A stretch of 64,000 bases of DNA from Mustela lutreola (taxonomy: Eukaryota; Chordata; Mammalia; Carnivora; Mustelidae), in assembly GCF_030435805.1 (NCBI RefSeq), contig NC_081293.1:109222546-109286545 (forward strand), given 5' to 3'. The translations under genes and the position numbers were made by a program. The notes beneath the pieces were generated by a model, which was not told the origin of the DNA, searched no databases, and saw nothing but the letters and a program-made list of their open reading frames with translations. Below are positions 19,600-33,376 of this stretch, in pieces. How positions within the stretch are numbered: position 1 is the stretch's first letter; every line of letters begins with the position of its first letter.

Positions 19600-22500
19600 G
19601 GGCCACGTGCGGGTGCCCGGTGAGGGACAACTCTTAGGGAACTCGCTCCCTAGCGGCAGGCAGTTTCGAGCCTCCCCCAGGGCAGGCGGATTGCTCTGCT
19701 GGGGCTGGGAGCCTCTCAGTAATGCCCCCCTCTCCCTGGGTCCTGGCAAACAAGGGCAAGTTTAGAAGGAGGCAGAGAGAGCAGGGAGGGAGGGGAGTCC
19801 TTTCCCATTGTATTAACTTTGTGTAGAATTCACAGGACCCCGACTCAGCATTCACACAGCGATTTCCAACCGAGCTGAAGGGGTTCTTGCCTGCCCCACA
19901 CCTGAGTCTCCTCAGCCCACTTATGTGGCCTCTCCAGCAAACCACATAGCCCCTGGTCAAGCCCGGAAAGATTTACCCACAGTGCCTGTGAGCCCAGCGG
20001 CATGTGGACCATACGGGGCGGGGGGTGGGGTGGTGGTTCGAAGACAGAGTAGACCAGACAGGGCCCCTGAGGGCCCAGCTAGGGAGAGACTTGGCGTGCC
20101 TTTAACCCAGCAAAGCTGTGTGCTGGGACATGCCACAGGGACTGTCCCTCGACACTGAGGTAGGAGGTGCTTCTGTCTGGGGCTCGTCCCCTCCCTAGAG
20201 TTCCTTCTGTTTCCTGCAGTGAACACTGCCTTGCCTCGGGACACACGGCTTTTGCACCGGCTCAGACCCCAGCACAGACAGCCCTCCTGTGCCTCTTACC
20301 ATAACCTGGTTTTTAAAGACTGTTCACAGCAGCTCCAGCCGCCGCGTGGGCCTGGGAGCACAAGTATTGGGTAGTCAGAGAATCTCGGAACCCATCAGTA
20401 GTATCTGTATGGGTGCCTGCCTAGATCTGTGAGTCCAGAATAGATTGGTAATGTCTGCCATGGGTGCTGGTGCAGCCCATTAGGACACGTGTGTTTCCAC
20501 AGGCTCCTTGAAGGTCAGCTGGCCCCACATGGGCCTCACAGCTGAGGCTGGAGCTCCCCGCAATGAAGGAGCGAGAAAGTGCGAGAAAGCACCGTGGGAT
20601 TCAGTGGGTCAAGTTTGGCAGCAGTCAGCCCTGAGCCAAGGTTGTCTGGGAGGCTTTGGCCCCCTGAAATGGGTGGGAAAATCCAGGAGCCCCTGGGATG
20701 AACCACAGGCAGTTTGGTCCTCGGACTAACGGGAAAGAGAAGGGGCAGGTCAGGAAGCCCCTGGGCCCCTGCATGCAGCCACAGCCAGCCAGAGGGACAC
20801 TGTGGGGGCTGCCGGCTCAGCCCCCCGGACCAGGAGCAGACCCCGGGGAGGCTCTGTACCCCTTCTGTTCAAGGCCCTTCCTTTATTCGGCACCAGTTCA
20901 CCTTCGTCCGTGCTTGAAAGGCACTGGGGTTGTGTCAAGGTCTGGTCCCTAGGGTCCCACCCCAGCTCTGCCATCCCAGTCTTCTGAGGGCATGAGGAAC
21001 CCCTGCCCCCAGCCTTAGATGGTGGTGCAGATGGGAGCACGTGCTATGCCTGGTAGGCTGTCAGCAGTGAGACATGCCAGCGCCTGTTGTCTCCCCCCAG
21101 AAACCACGCCACCCTCCTGAGCTGTCCAAGCACCGCCCAGCCCCTGCCCCCAGCCAGCGTCCTTGTCCCTGCTCTGTACTCACCCTGTCATGTGTCCCCA
21201 GGCCGGTCCTAGCCACAGAGATGAAGCAAGCTCTTACCCGTAAATGTCCTCTTTGAGCCTCTGAATCATCATTCTTGAAACTGTCTTGGAATTTGCTCTG
21301 TGGCCCCCAGTTGAGTGTGTCAAGCAGGGAGGCTCGAGGCCGGGGCGGGGGGACGTCACTTCCCTGGGAATGCTTCTGAGTTCAGCTGGCTCACACATGG
21401 ATCAGATTTGGGCCCAACAGCCTCTGCCAGGGAAAATAGAAACCGTAAAAAAAATGAGAAAGGAATAGAAAGAAACTTTTCCTTGGCCACAGTGAGTCAC
21501 CAACGGGAACATGAGCAAAAGCCTTGTGGGGAGCTGGGCAGGGGGTGGGGGTGGGGAGTTGGGGGCCCTCTGCCCCCAAGTGTCCGGGCAGGTGGAGAGC
21601 AGGGTGGCTGCTGTCCGGGCCAGGCCAGGACCTCCTGCTCCGTGCTTGGGGCTGGGACCCCACTTTCCCACGCATTTACCCTAGAAGGCCCTCGAGCTGG
21701 GCCCAGGCTCTGTCTGGGGGCAGAGAGGCAGCCATAAGGCCTGTTAGGGGGTCCCTTGGTGCTGAGGAGCAGGCCAGCTAACCAGACTCTCCGAGGGCAG
21801 CACAAGGCAGGTCCGGGGGAGGCTCGTGGCCTGTAGCTGCCATTCACCCCTTCAGGGTCCGGTGCCTCCTGCTCCCGGGTAGGGTGTCGGGATGCAAGTT
21901 CAGGGGCTCTTGGGAACTAGTGAGGGCCTGCTGGACCCTCCAGCTTCCTGTACCCCTACCTCGGGGGCTTCCCTTCACTCTCTGGTAGGGTCTGCCCAAG
22001 GGGCCACAGCAGGACCGGGCTTGCCAGGGAGAGGGCAAGCCCGGTGGGCCACTCTAGCTGTGTCCAAGGAGAGAAAGGAGAGTTTCTGGAGGAACCTGTG
22101 GGCCAGCAGCAAGTCCTCTGGAGAGGGAGCTGGAGGGGCTCTCCCCACCCTCAGTCAGGAGCAGGGGAGCCCTCAGAGGTCAGCATAAGCGCCATCTTGG
22201 AGGAAGGGGGCCTTGCAGAGGCCCTGCAGGCTGCCAGGGAGGGCCAGGGGACATGTAGACAAAGCTTTCAGGTAGGGGTCACCAAGGCCACGATGCTGCT
22301 TTCAGCAATGTCCCCTGCCCCCAACATGGTGCGGTGGGGGAGCTATGAGCTCCTACATTGGAAGGGGTGAGGAGGTGGAGAAGAATGGGAAGGAATGGAG
22401 GCCACCCTCTTTCTAGTCTGGTGGGGTCCACCCTACAGGGACGGGGAGGGAGGATGTTGTAGGTGGGATGAGAACCAGAAGGCTCAGAGGACGTAGATCT

Positions 22501-24580
22501 GCCCTGCATGGTGAGGAAGGCCCCAGGATGGGCCTGGGGCAGGAGGGAGAGAGCTCCCACCATCCTGGAGGTCAGTCTTAGAACTGGGACCTCAAAGAGT
22601 TCCGTTGACTTAGTCTGTAAGACCAAGGCTGGCTCAGGACCCCGGGGCCACTGCCCCACAGGGACAGAGCCTGAGGAGTCCTCTGTCTCTGCAGCTTGGA
22701 CAGCTTCAAGGCAGTGTTGGCCTGGGCCTTGGGAAGTGTGAGGTTCACTCCCATTCTTGCCCCCATGACCTTGGCGCTGTTCCCTTCACCCACCGGACCT
22801 CAGTGTTCCTGCTTTCCAAATGTGGTCACCGGAAGCACTAGGAAATGCCGGGAGTGGGGCACGGGGTGGGGGCAGGGAGGGCATTCTCTACTGGCCCCTC
22901 TGGGGAAGAACTGAGCTCTGGGTCTAAAGATGTCCCCAGACCAGCCAGCAGACCACCCCAGCAGGAGACCACCTCACCCCATGTCGCCGTGGCTACCACA
23001 TTCCTGGTACTAGGAGTCTAGGAGGCCCTCCACCTCCTAGTCTCCAGCCCACAGCCACCCCCAATGACGGCCCCCTCCACCCTGCCCACCCCCCATCCCG
23101 CACCTTTGGGCCCCCAGGCAATTTGTGCATGCCTCTGTGGCCTGTCTCCACGCTAGCTCACTGGCTCCTGGAGCTCCACAAGCAGCTGGCAGGCACAGAG
23201 ACCATCTGCCCCTGACACAGTCAGGCTGCAGGGCACAGGAAGTGAGTGATGGACTGTCTGGAGACAGACAACAAGGGGAAGGTAACGACCAGTGGGGAGA
23301 CAGAGTCCTGGTCTGTGAGACAAAAGATGGGGGATCTCAGAGGGGGAGACTCGACCCCCCTTAGGCTAGGACCCCCTGTCAGGCTCCCACGTCTCCGGTC
23401 CTAGCACGTGGAGGGCAGACAGGGACGGATTCACACTTGTCCAGTAGGCTACCATCTTTCCCCGTCCCTAAGTGAGAAAGCAGCTGCTGCGGGAGAAGGG
23501 ATATGTTCGGGTCACAGCATGTCAGCGGCGGGGAAGGGCCAGGAAGGACTTTGGAGCTGGACTGAATGCTCTTTCCATCTGGGCTCCCCAGCCTCTGGGC
23601 CCAGGCCAGGGGGCCGCGGTGGCGCTAGCCCAGTCTGCAGAGGCCCGAGTGTCACCTGGGCATTCACCCACCAACAATACCACATGCCCGGGGTCCGGCT
23701 GGGGCAGCCACAGGGCACAGGAACTGGGACAGGCATGAGTGGCAGAGCCGGGGAGCCCCGAAGAGACCCTCCTTGGCTCCTGGGGCCTCAGGAAAGCAGC
23801 TTGGGCACCAACGCTGGGCCTTGGGGGAAGCAGAGCCTCAGTACTGAGCTGGCCAAGCGGAGCCTTCCTCCATACCTGGCCAGCCGGCCCATGTGTCGGG
23901 GGTCCTCTCAGTGGAAGGCCTGGCAAGCCCAGGCTCTGGACAGCAGGCCCAGGGATCACGTCCCAGCTCCTCTCTGCCTCTTAGAGTCCTGGTTCTGTCT
24001 CTCAGGATCAAGGGAGAAGGCCCTGGGCCGGGCCCACTCTTCAGCTCCTCCCTCTGGGGAGTGGCCCCTAGAAATGCCCCCTTGCGTGCAGGAGGTCAGG
24101 CCGCTGGGGGGGGCAGCATGGGACCTGGGGTCTCCCAGACAGTGTCTAGTCGGCCACACAACTGGCAGAACAATTTCCTTGGTTTCTGACATGTGATTTT
24201 CCACAGTCCAGTGTCCCCGCCCAGCTCACCAGGCCTGCTCTGCTGAGTGAGCAGAGTTCTCCCGGATTCCTTCCATCACCGCAGGACCCAGCTCCCGGGG
24301 AGATGGGGGTCACCACAGCCACCAGGGCCCTGCAGGCTGGCGGGGGGCAGGCGTCCAGTGCCCTGAGAGCATCTGTGTATGTGGATGGGACCACGGTGCG
24401 CGGCAGAGGCAGCCGGACAGCCTGCCAGGGGCGCGTTCCAGGGGGACGGTTCCAGACGGCGTCTGCTGGGAAATGGACTGTGGATCCTGGTGGCTGTCCT
24501 CACCCAGATGAACTCCCGATGGGCTGAAGTTACAGATGTTAGAGGAGAAGCTGTCTGGCCTTCAAGGAAAACAGGGTTCT
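19600..24580. other. Intergenic spacer, no gene seen
   Basis: Single-copy-looking GC-rich DNA between the AEBP1 promoter and POLM. The open frames are short, on both strands, and match nothing I recognise. No SINE head, tRNA-like element or splice-linked exon set was found. Confidence 0.6.
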
Positions 24581-24589
24581 GAGTTTGGA

Positions 24590-25080
24590 CTCCTCTCGGG
24601 AGAAGTTTCTGGGCAGAAACTGCATAAAAAGAATCAAGAACTTTGTCTGGATTAAAGTTTTAGTTTTCTATTCAAAACGTACTGAAGATCACCTAAAAGG
24701 GCAAACAGAATGCTGGGGGTGGAACTCCCTGGATGGAGAGAGCATTTCAGGGGCTCGGCAAGACTCCAGAGCGGCCTCCGAGCTTCCGCCTCTCCCCTCT
24801 GACAAGGGGTCACAAGGGCCATGAGGACTCCCTCCAACAAACCTAGAAAGCTGGGCCCGAAAAACAGTGCCTTTGATAAAAGGAAGCTGTCCAATAAAAT
24901 TCTTTACATTTTTAAACCAATCTGACCTTGTTTCCGTTTTTTAAAAGTGAGAGACAACACAGAATCCAGCAGTGCCCCAAAGTACAAACATAAGTTTCCA
25001 GGAAATACTTGCAAACTGTTGACCTCATTAAAAATCACTAAAATGCAAATTAAAATCTGTGCTCGGTGCTACTTTTCCTG
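24590..25080 (+). mobile_element. Possible L1 relic
   Basis: This A/T-rich patch contains 'aaaatgcaaattaaaa' and 'gaatcaagaactttgtctgg', which resemble late ORF2 of L1. The match is short and strongly decayed. Its base composition contrasts with the GC-rich DNA on both sides. Confidence 0.35.
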
Positions 25081-26930
25081 CGTGAGAGGCTCCGGGACAA
25101 AACATCTCCTGGTGGAAGCGGTGCTGGGGAGACCCCGAGCACGCCTCTTGGGGTCATTTGGCTGCAAAGGACAGGATCAGGCTGAGCTTGCTCCACGAGT
25201 GTGTCCTACTGGGCTGGGGATGCCCGGAGCCAGAGATGTGACCTCAGGGTGTATCTGTGCCATTTCTCCAGACCAGTTTGCTGAGCTGCCCTGTGCACTG
25301 GGAGGAGCCCACAATCCTCCCCAGGGAGCCAGACCTGCAGGAGAGCGAGGTCAACCCCTCTCCCTGCCCTCCCCCACTCTCTACATCTGTATGTCTTCAC
25401 ATACATGATGTACACACATGTGTGTTTATAGTGATACACATATCCCCTGAGGGCTCCGTCTCTCTGAAGAGCCCGGGCTGGAACCTCCCCCACAGCAGCC
25501 GAGTGGACCGACCATCCCATGGACACCTGGTGGGATGGGGCCCCTGCTGTCCGCTGCTGCCCAGCCTTCCCTGCCCGCCCCCAGCCCTTCCATATCCCGA
25601 ACTCCAGCTTAACGTGTCCCAGGAAAGGCTGGGACCAGGTGACTGGACTCCAGCCTCCCCCTCGCTCCCCTCGGCCTCAGCCAGAGGGCGGGCCACATGC
25701 ACACCCCATGGGGCTGCCCCGGGCCACCTTCCTGGGGGCCACGAGAGGACCGGATGGCTCAGCAGGCCACAGCTCTTCTTCTTGGGAAACCGGATGCAGC
25801 CTTGTGAAGACCGCATGCCCCAGCACCCCCACCCTGAGGCGGGCTGTGGCCACACGGAGGTGCCCTATGGCCCTGGGGGTGACAAGCCTGGTCGCACAAC
25901 CCGTCCACAGGAACTCTGCGGAGCAAGGTATTGCGTTAGTCCCTGAGAAATCCTCCCCGGGTCCACCCAGACTAATGTGACACATTCCTGATTTCACTGG
26001 GAAGAAATGCCACCAACATGGTGGGCGTGTCCTATCTTGGGGACATGTTTGCTGTTCCTTCTGCTGGCAGACCCTTTTCTCAGACATCACTACTTTCGGT
26101 CCTTTACCCAAAGGCCCCCTCTCATTGAGGATCTCTGCACTGCCCTGCAGAGGCCTTCAGCCCTCCCCTGTGTCCCCTGGAACAGCCCACCCCACACCCC
26201 CACTTGGTAGCTGACATATTGACCCATGGGGCTACCCCGATGGCATTAATGCTCCATGGAAGCGGCCTGCCTGTGCTGATGCCCTGTGCCCTGCACCCTG
26301 TGACTTGGAGGTCCCTTTCCCCTGACTACAGGCTTGGTCATGGGCTACTCTGGCCAGTGGGACAGGAACATATGTGTCTCAAAAGGAGGCTTGAAGAAGC
26401 GCTTGCAGAGTCCCTCCCCCCCCCCCCAACTTTCCAGAACTGTGCGGGCAGACCTGGGCCGGCCTTCTGGAGAACGGACCACAGGGGCAGGCTGAGGCCC
26501 TGGGGGGCCGGCACCCTGCCAGGAGGACCATGAGGGTGACCGGGGAGGCTGGCCAAGCTGGGCTCATGCGGAGAGCAGCCTGGAGAGCTGGCCGGCATGC
26601 GAGCAGGTAGACGGTGCGGTTTCCATCTGCTGAGCTAAGTGGCTAGTCACTCGGCAAGAACTGACACCTTGGTGTTTATTACCTTTCTGCTGCCATCGTG
26701 ACATCTACAGCTGCCCCGTCCCTGTTTAGAGGACGGCCCAGCCCACACGGGCCTGAGTAAACGTCTATTAAAGTGTCTGGATATGGGCCAGATATCTTCG
26801 TGGGATCCTGCGAGCTGGAGAGCAGCGTCGGCTGGAACCGAGTGAGGACAGGAGTGTGGCCAGCGCTAGAGCTCGCAAAGAGCATGGCAGACCACAAGCG
26901 CCCAAGGCTCTAGATCACTGACACAGGTCA
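25080..26930. other. Intergenic spacer, no gene seen
   Basis: GC-rich unique-looking sequence with only short incidental open frames. A small imperfect TG/CA patch lies near 25395-25445. A poly-C run lies at about 26417-26428. Confidence 0.55.
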
Positions 26931-26940
26931 TCTGTGAGCT

Positions 26941-27195
26941 TCAAAGATTAGCCGAGAGTCCTCGTCCTCTTCTGGAAGGTAATACCTTTGCATTATAACA
27001 AACCCTGATGAAGCCTAACAGAACAGCAATAGGTAACACCCCCAGGAGAATGCTGCTGGCGTAGACCCGTATCGAGAGGACAGTGTGCCAGGCACTGCTG
27101 TCCCTGTGAGATTTAAAGACTACATCATCTCTGCGAAAGACACCAAGTCTCCAAAATGTAAAACCTGCCTGAAAGATACCAGTTAAGAGCTCCAT
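26941..27195 (-). other. Unrecognised 84-codon ORF with one hydrophobic segment
   Basis: The frame starts MELLTGIFQAGFTFWRLGVF, has a hydrophobic stretch (YASSILLGVLPIAVLLGFI, about residues 50-68) and ends GRGLSANL. A second minus-strand frame at its 3' end reads an acidic segment (EEDEDSRLIFEAHR, then stop). I do not recognise either. It could be chance, a decayed retrocopy of a small membrane protein, or a small gene. No exon partners or poly(A) signal were found. Confidence 0.2.
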
Positions 27196-27384
27196 TATGT
27201 AGCAAATGAAACTTTAATGAAAAAAAAAATCAGTCTAATACCCAGGTTTGAATAGTTTCGGATAGCACTGAGGGTCCTGTGTCTCAGCTGATTGACACAG
27301 GGACAGTCGAACGACGACTTGTAACCTGCAACTTCTGATTGCTGGAAATGGCTTCTCAGTTAAGACAGGGTCGGCTGTGAATGA

Positions 27385-27740
27385 TGGAAAGCCCAATGTA
27401 ACAGTGGTTTACATAAGGTAGAAACTTGCTCTTTCATATAAATAAAACTCAGAGGCAATCCATCCAGAGCTGGCATGGCAGCCTAACCACCACTGGAGGT
27501 TCCAGCTCCTCTCATCTTGTTACTCCAGCATCCTCAACTTGTGGCTTCCGTCTCCTGGTGCAAAATAGCTGCTTGAGATCCAGCCATCATGCCATCATCC
27601 CAGCCAGCTGAAAGGAGGAAAGGAATAGCAGAACAAAATTTCTCCCTTTAAGAACACTTTCTAGAAGTTTACACAAAAGGTCCAAGTTGAATCCAGTGGC
27701 CTTGCCCAGAGTGCAGTCACGGCTCATCCCCAGTTCCACA
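27385..27740 (-). repeat. Ancient interspersed repeat, family not named
   Basis: Segments such as 'catcctcaacttgtggcttc', 'agctgcttgagatccagcca' and 'cctttaagaacactttctag' are familiar from a widely dispersed old mammalian repeat, but I cannot name the family with confidence. The strand given is provisional. Confidence 0.4.
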
Positions 27741-30700
27741 CGAAGCTGAGCAGTACAGCTTTTTTTCCAATGGCCTCATGCCAACCAAGTCTCAGGAGTT
27801 CTCTCATTGAACAAGGAGTCCATAATAGGTGCTGAAGAATAATCAGTCTACAACAGATGATGTTTTCTCCCGAGTCCGGAGAGATTACTAAACTCATAGG
27901 AAGGTACGGAAAAATACCCAGTGTGTTGTGGAGGGCGGTGTCGAAAGTACTCACATTCCTGCATGCTCGCCAGCAGACCTGAGCCCGCAGCCCAGCCAAC
28001 TGTAGTGAGAAGCGGGAACCAACTCCAGTGGGCAAGGGGGGCCCCTAGCAGGCGTGTACCCCGACTCCAGAGCTCCTGGCCCCAGAGGGGGTTCTGGAGT
28101 ACCCCAGGGTGGTGGGAGGGTCGTGTCAGGGCTAGAACCTGCAGCGGCTCTCTCTCTGTCCCCTCTTCCTGACAGCCAAACTTCTCGAAGATGTGCCCCA
28201 CGCTCCTCTCTCTGCTTCCTCAGTGTCAGGCAGCTGCACCCGCGTCTGGCATTCTAACCAGCCCCTCGACCACCCAGGGCCACCATGGCTCCTCTCAGAA
28301 CCTCCTTCTCTTGGACAGGATTGGGGTCACCCAGATGTCTAGGCTAGCTCCCTGCCTCCTCCCCTGCTTCTGGGGCGGGTCCTCTGCACATGGCCCCACG
28401 CAGTCCACACCATATAGATGCCCTTCACCTGCCGTAGATTAGGACCCTCCCCCTCTCAAATCCTGTCCTGTGTACTAGCATGGTCCCCAAAGAAGGGGAG
28501 GCAGACTCGGTGTCTAGAACCCCAAAGACATGGAAGTCTGGGGGGAACCTCAGCCCATGTATATCCAAGGCCAGCCCTCAGGGACTCCTGTGGGGCTGTG
28601 TAAACCCATCCAGGCCAGCCCCCGACCGCACAGGCTCGCCTTGGGCACAGGCCCTCTCCTGGTAGGTAGTGCTTGCCAAGGGCAGCAAAGGTCAGGTCAT
28701 ATGCGTTTTGGGCCAGGATGACTTGCTCAGTCAAAAAGCATTATCAACTGAGTCCGTGAGCAGGCACTGGCACCCTGAGCCCATGCAGGAAGGACCCCCA
28801 CCCCGGGAGCCTTCTCTCCAGCAGAGGAAGGCCTGCCAGGGTTTCATTACAAAGGGAGGAGCTAGTGGGCCGGGCCAGGCAAGTCCCTGTAGGGAAGGGA
28901 TCCCGTCCTGGAGAGGGGCAGGGCAAGGTCCAGAAGACCCTGCCAGAAGGGAGCCGCAAGGATCACGGCAGGACGGGGTCAGTGTGGACGGGGGTTAGGG
29001 CAGTGGGAGGCCTGGGTGGGTCTGCAGGAAGCTGGCTCACACTGGGGTTCTATCCCATGGGCAGAGGGGCTCCCTGCAGCTGAGGGGAGTCACGGAGATT
29101 GGAAGGACCGCAGGGTGCAAGGAGGCAAGGCTGGAGACAATACTGGGGCAGCACCCTCAAAACCTGGGCTCCGCAGATGGGGAGGGAGGGGCCAGTGAGG
29201 CCACTGGTTGTAACGGGTGGGTGGGGTCTGAGGGGGACCCACGGGAAGAGCATTTCCAGGGGAGGGTAATCCTTGCAGATAGCTGGTCAGACATTCCTGA
29301 ACCGAGGGGCAGGAACTGGACAGTGTGGATTTGGGGGTGACTGATGGGAAGGTCAGACGCCCCCAGGGAGGGTGTGGGGAGCAGTGATCCTACCCGACCC
29401 AGGTGTGATGTAAGGATCAGATGCGAGGCAGAGGTGGCCACTTGGCCCTATGCCCCCTTGAGAGCTTGTGGGGCTGGCAGGGTCCTCAGGGCCCAAGCTA
29501 GGTTGGGCGTCGGGTGGTCCCGCCAGCTATGTGCTGGGTCTGCAATCCTACCAGTGGCGGTCGTCAGAAACGGGGATGGCACCCCTGCCTGCCTGACTCC
29601 CGCCCTGCCCCTGCACTCCAGTGGGCTCAGGACCCCCAGCTGCCCAACCACTCAGGGCTGCTGGCAGCAGGTCTCTTGAACACTGCTTACTGTACAAGCT
29701 CATTGTAGAAAAATCAGAAAACAGGAAAAAAACCAAGTGATTATGGTTAAGTTGTATCAAATGTATCCCCCCTGCAAATAACAGTTTCATAACAAGTAAC
29801 AGTTTCATAACATCGGAAGCATATAGGCTGGGAGGTTTGTGAGGCAGTCAGCCTCTCTGGGTCCCATTCTTGAAATAACAGAAATAATACCTCAGTCTCT
29901 GTCCCCATCCCTGACATGGAGCTCCTGAAACCCTTGGAATTACCCAAGCCACAAGAGCCCTGGGAGCTGCTCTTGCTCTAACATTCAGCCTTGATCCCGT
30001 TTCCAGAATAGAGATCCTAAATCTATTGGAATTTCCTGGCTGAAGGGAATGTCTTTCATTCTAACGAGCCCCTCTGGGTGGGCTCCAGGGATGGTTTCAG
30101 GAAGGGTGGTGGTCACCAGAAGGATCAAGCCACGGTGAGGAGCCTGGAGCGTTCTGCCTCACCCCCACACCCCCGGAAAGGGAGAGGGGCTGGAGACTTG
30201 CTTGATGATGGAGGCTGTCTCCGTGAACCCCAATGTACAGTCAGGCAGTCAGGCGCACAGAAGCACCTGGGCCTAAGGTGGACATCTGGAGTCGGGTGGT
30301 GGCTGAGTCCCTGACCTGTAGGACAGCCAGCCGGTGCTGGAGAATTGTCCAGGGCGGGAGTCAGAAGGCGTGTGAGAGTCAAGGAGACACAGGAGTGTTT
30401 TTCCAGGACAAGATCCCAACGCTGCAGTTAACCATCTGTGCAATGGCAGGCAAGTTCCTTAACCCTCTGTGCCTCTGTCCCCTCCCTGGCAACAGGGGGG
30501 GCATGGAGCTCACCTGGGAACATCTTGGCCATTGAGGAGTTGACACGTGATCAAGCTTAGGACAACGACCGGCAGAGGGCGCTGATCTAACTATGTGTGT
30601 GCGCACATGCTTAAAAAACATATTATTAAAATCTCAAACATATGCACCCGTGGAGAAATGATATACTGCACTTCCTGCCCATCTAAGTTATCGGTTCACG

Positions 30701-32330
30701 GCCCGTCTTGTTTCTTCTGTGTCCCACCATTTCCTCTAGGCAGGATCACTGGAAGCAAGGCCCAGACATCATATGACTTCACCAGGAAACAGTGCGCATT
30801 TCTAAAAGAAAGGGCCGCCTCTGCCTCTCTCTCCGCAACATAGCCTCCAATCGGTCTTGACCACAATTCCCGGAGCATTCAGAGCTGCTGTTACTCAGCG
30901 TGCACATGTACCCAGCTGCCCCACGCATTCTCCGTTCTGCAGCTGGGTTGCTTGAACTGGGACCCAAAAGAGGCTCCCGCTGTTCCCTGTATGTGTCTGT
31001 GGCTCTGATGCAGGAGGACGCCTGACCACTCCCTGTTATGATCAGGACATGGGGCAGTTACGCACTCTGGAGAGGGTGGGGGAGGAAGGGTGTCTGCAGG
31101 AAGGGAGGGCAGCCCCCACCCCACTCCCCACCAGAGGGGCTGTGGGGTCTGGTATCCAGCCACCCGCTCACCCTCCATTCTCATCTCAGGTGAGCTGTAA
31201 GGAGTCTGACACAACTGCTCACACCTGTTGGTTTCTAGGGCACCAGCTTGCCGGTTTTCTCCAGGCCCTGGGGACAGTCTCCCTCTTCCATTACGGGGAA
31301 CCCTGCCCTCCCTCCCGGGGGGGCCTCCTCACTCCCTCACTGTAGCTCCTTTGGTTTCCGCGAGGTCCCGTTTGGAGCCCCACTCCTGAGCTCCTTAGGA
31401 CTTGGCCGGAGCATGTCCTCCCTTCTCCACTAGGGCAGCCAGATCCAGCCCCCACGACGGGTTTCGTCAGCTCCACTCACACGCCTCGTCCCAGCGGGCA
31501 CCTCCCAGCTGGCCTCTCAGAGGGGTCTCCTGGCTTTCCCCCTTGCCCCGAGCTGCTCTCTGGACAGCAGTGGGGGCTTGTGGAAGCTGAGTGGGGTCAC
31601 GTCCTGCCCCTGCTCAAAGTCTCTCCTCTGACTCTGGGGGAAAGCAGCCTGCAGCCCGAGGACCTCACTTTTTAGCCCCTCGCTGCTTATTCTGCGCTGA
31701 CCCCACAGGTCCTCCCTCTTCCTGGCAGGTGCCCCCCCCCCCCCAACGAGACCCCTCACCTGGACCTCTGCGAGGTCACTGTTCAGATATTCTCTGCTCA
31801 GTGAGCCATCCTGGGCCCTCCTCCCCGAGGGCCGCAGCTCCCTTCCCCAACCCCAGCCACCCCTGCAGCCTCCCCCTGCCTCCTCCCATCCCCGGGACCG
31901 TGGTTCCAGCTCCCCAGTGCCGTGTAGTGAGCGGGCCCCGGAGCTGAGAGGCTTCTAGCAGCGCCGACGACTTCATGTGGAGTCAGTTAGAGTCCCGAGT
32001 GCGATGCTAGTCAGCCGTGAGCAGGAGGCACACCCCGTCCTCTGCTCCCCTGGCCTCTCGTTGCCCCGGAGCCAGCCCAAGTTTCTCTCTATGGCAGCTG
32101 TCTTCTGAACAGAAGACATGGAAGCTACGAGCCGTCTTCAGATGAAACACAGAGGAGGTCCCAGAGCATCGCCCCTGCTGCATTCTGTTGGTCAGACAGA
32201 GCAAGTCCCAGGGCCGGCGCAGGATCAGAGGGGACGAGACCCTGCCTCCTGCCGAGGGCTCTGTGCACCCACGCTGCCAAAACCCACTGCACCCTCTGGC
32301 ATCTGGCTCAGTACATGCCTTCACTTAATC
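27740..32330. other. Intergenic spacer, no gene seen
   Basis: About 4.6 kb of mixed-composition sequence. Open frames are short and non-syntenic with any known gene. A poly-C run occurs at about 31730-31744. One short MIR-like patch (about 30420-30500) is noted separately. Confidence 0.5.
30420..30500 (+). repeat. MIR-like relic
   Basis: It reads 'aggcaagttccttaaccctc' followed by 'tgtgcctctgtcccctccc', matching the MIR core pattern. Only a short decayed piece is visible. Confidence 0.5.
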
Positions 32331-32997
32331 GTTGTCCCCTTGCTTCCACTAAAATGCAATGGAGGCAGAGATTCCTGCGTGTCTAGTACACCGCGCCCAG
32401 CGTGCTCAGACCAGTGCGTGGGGAAAAGCAGGATTTTGCTGAGGTGATGTCTCAGAGGTCAAAGGCCAGTGCTCTGGGACCTTGGAAACAGCCTTTCAGC
32501 CCCAAACATCAGTTTCTCCAACTGTAAGATGGGAACATGACGTTAAGACCAATTCCACCGGACTGAGAACAGAAATACAACATAACACATAAGTAGCAGA
32601 GCACTTGGCCTCCAGCCAGCTTCCTGTAAATGTCAGCAGTGCACTGATGAGGACCCCGGGCCCGCCTCGTCACCCAGACTCCATCGCCTTCCAACCGCAC
32701 AGGGTCCTGACCTGGACGCCCCCCGGAGCAGCAGCCCGACCACCTGTCTTCCTCTGGGGAAGGACGGTCTCTGACCTTGACCTGCCCCATGACTTAGGGC
32801 AACATGCTGCCTCCCTGTCTGACTTCTCAAGACCCTCCACCCTCTGGGCTGCCATCCAGTGCAACCGGACTTGCCAGCCCAGGGCTGTCCCTGAAGCCAC
32901 TACACTGGGACTCCCCATCATCGTAGCTGTGTTTTATTTCAATGGTAACAGTAGTAAGTGGGAAAATACCTAAATAAAGTACATTGGTTTTGTTAAC

Positions 32998-33376
32998 CTT
33001 CACAATGAAAACTGCCAGTTATTTCACCAGGAACAGATGGGCTTATTCAGGAGTAAGAGAATTTCAACCCCAGTACAAACACACTGGGCAAAACCCTAAG
33101 CAAGTCTGGGAATGAGGAGAAATGGGGTGACTCGGGAGGGGCTGTTATGAGCCCAAAGTGCTTGCGACGAAGGAAGCTGGGAGTGGGAAGTAAGTTGTGG
33201 CCCTGGGACGAGGGATGTGTCTCTCACTCCTGCAGGTGTCGCAGCCTTGGGCATGGTCCAGTCCAGGTGAGGGCCCTGCGGGCTCTTTCTGTCGGGTCAG
33301 CGATGGACCCAGGGGAAGCCCGTGAACCCCCTGCCGCAGCTCCCCCCTCCATCTCTGGGGGGGTTTACCCCGTACA
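32998..33376 (+). repeat. Dispersed repeat, copy A of a direct-repeat pair
   Basis: The stretch beginning 'cttcacaatgaaaactgcca' recurs almost unchanged at 49894-50266. Reading the two side by side shows only scattered substitutions and short indels, roughly 5-6 percent. Similarity stops soon after the 'ccatctctgggggg' segment. I cannot assign a family; an LTR-like or other carnivore-specific dispersed element is possible. Confidence 0.75.
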
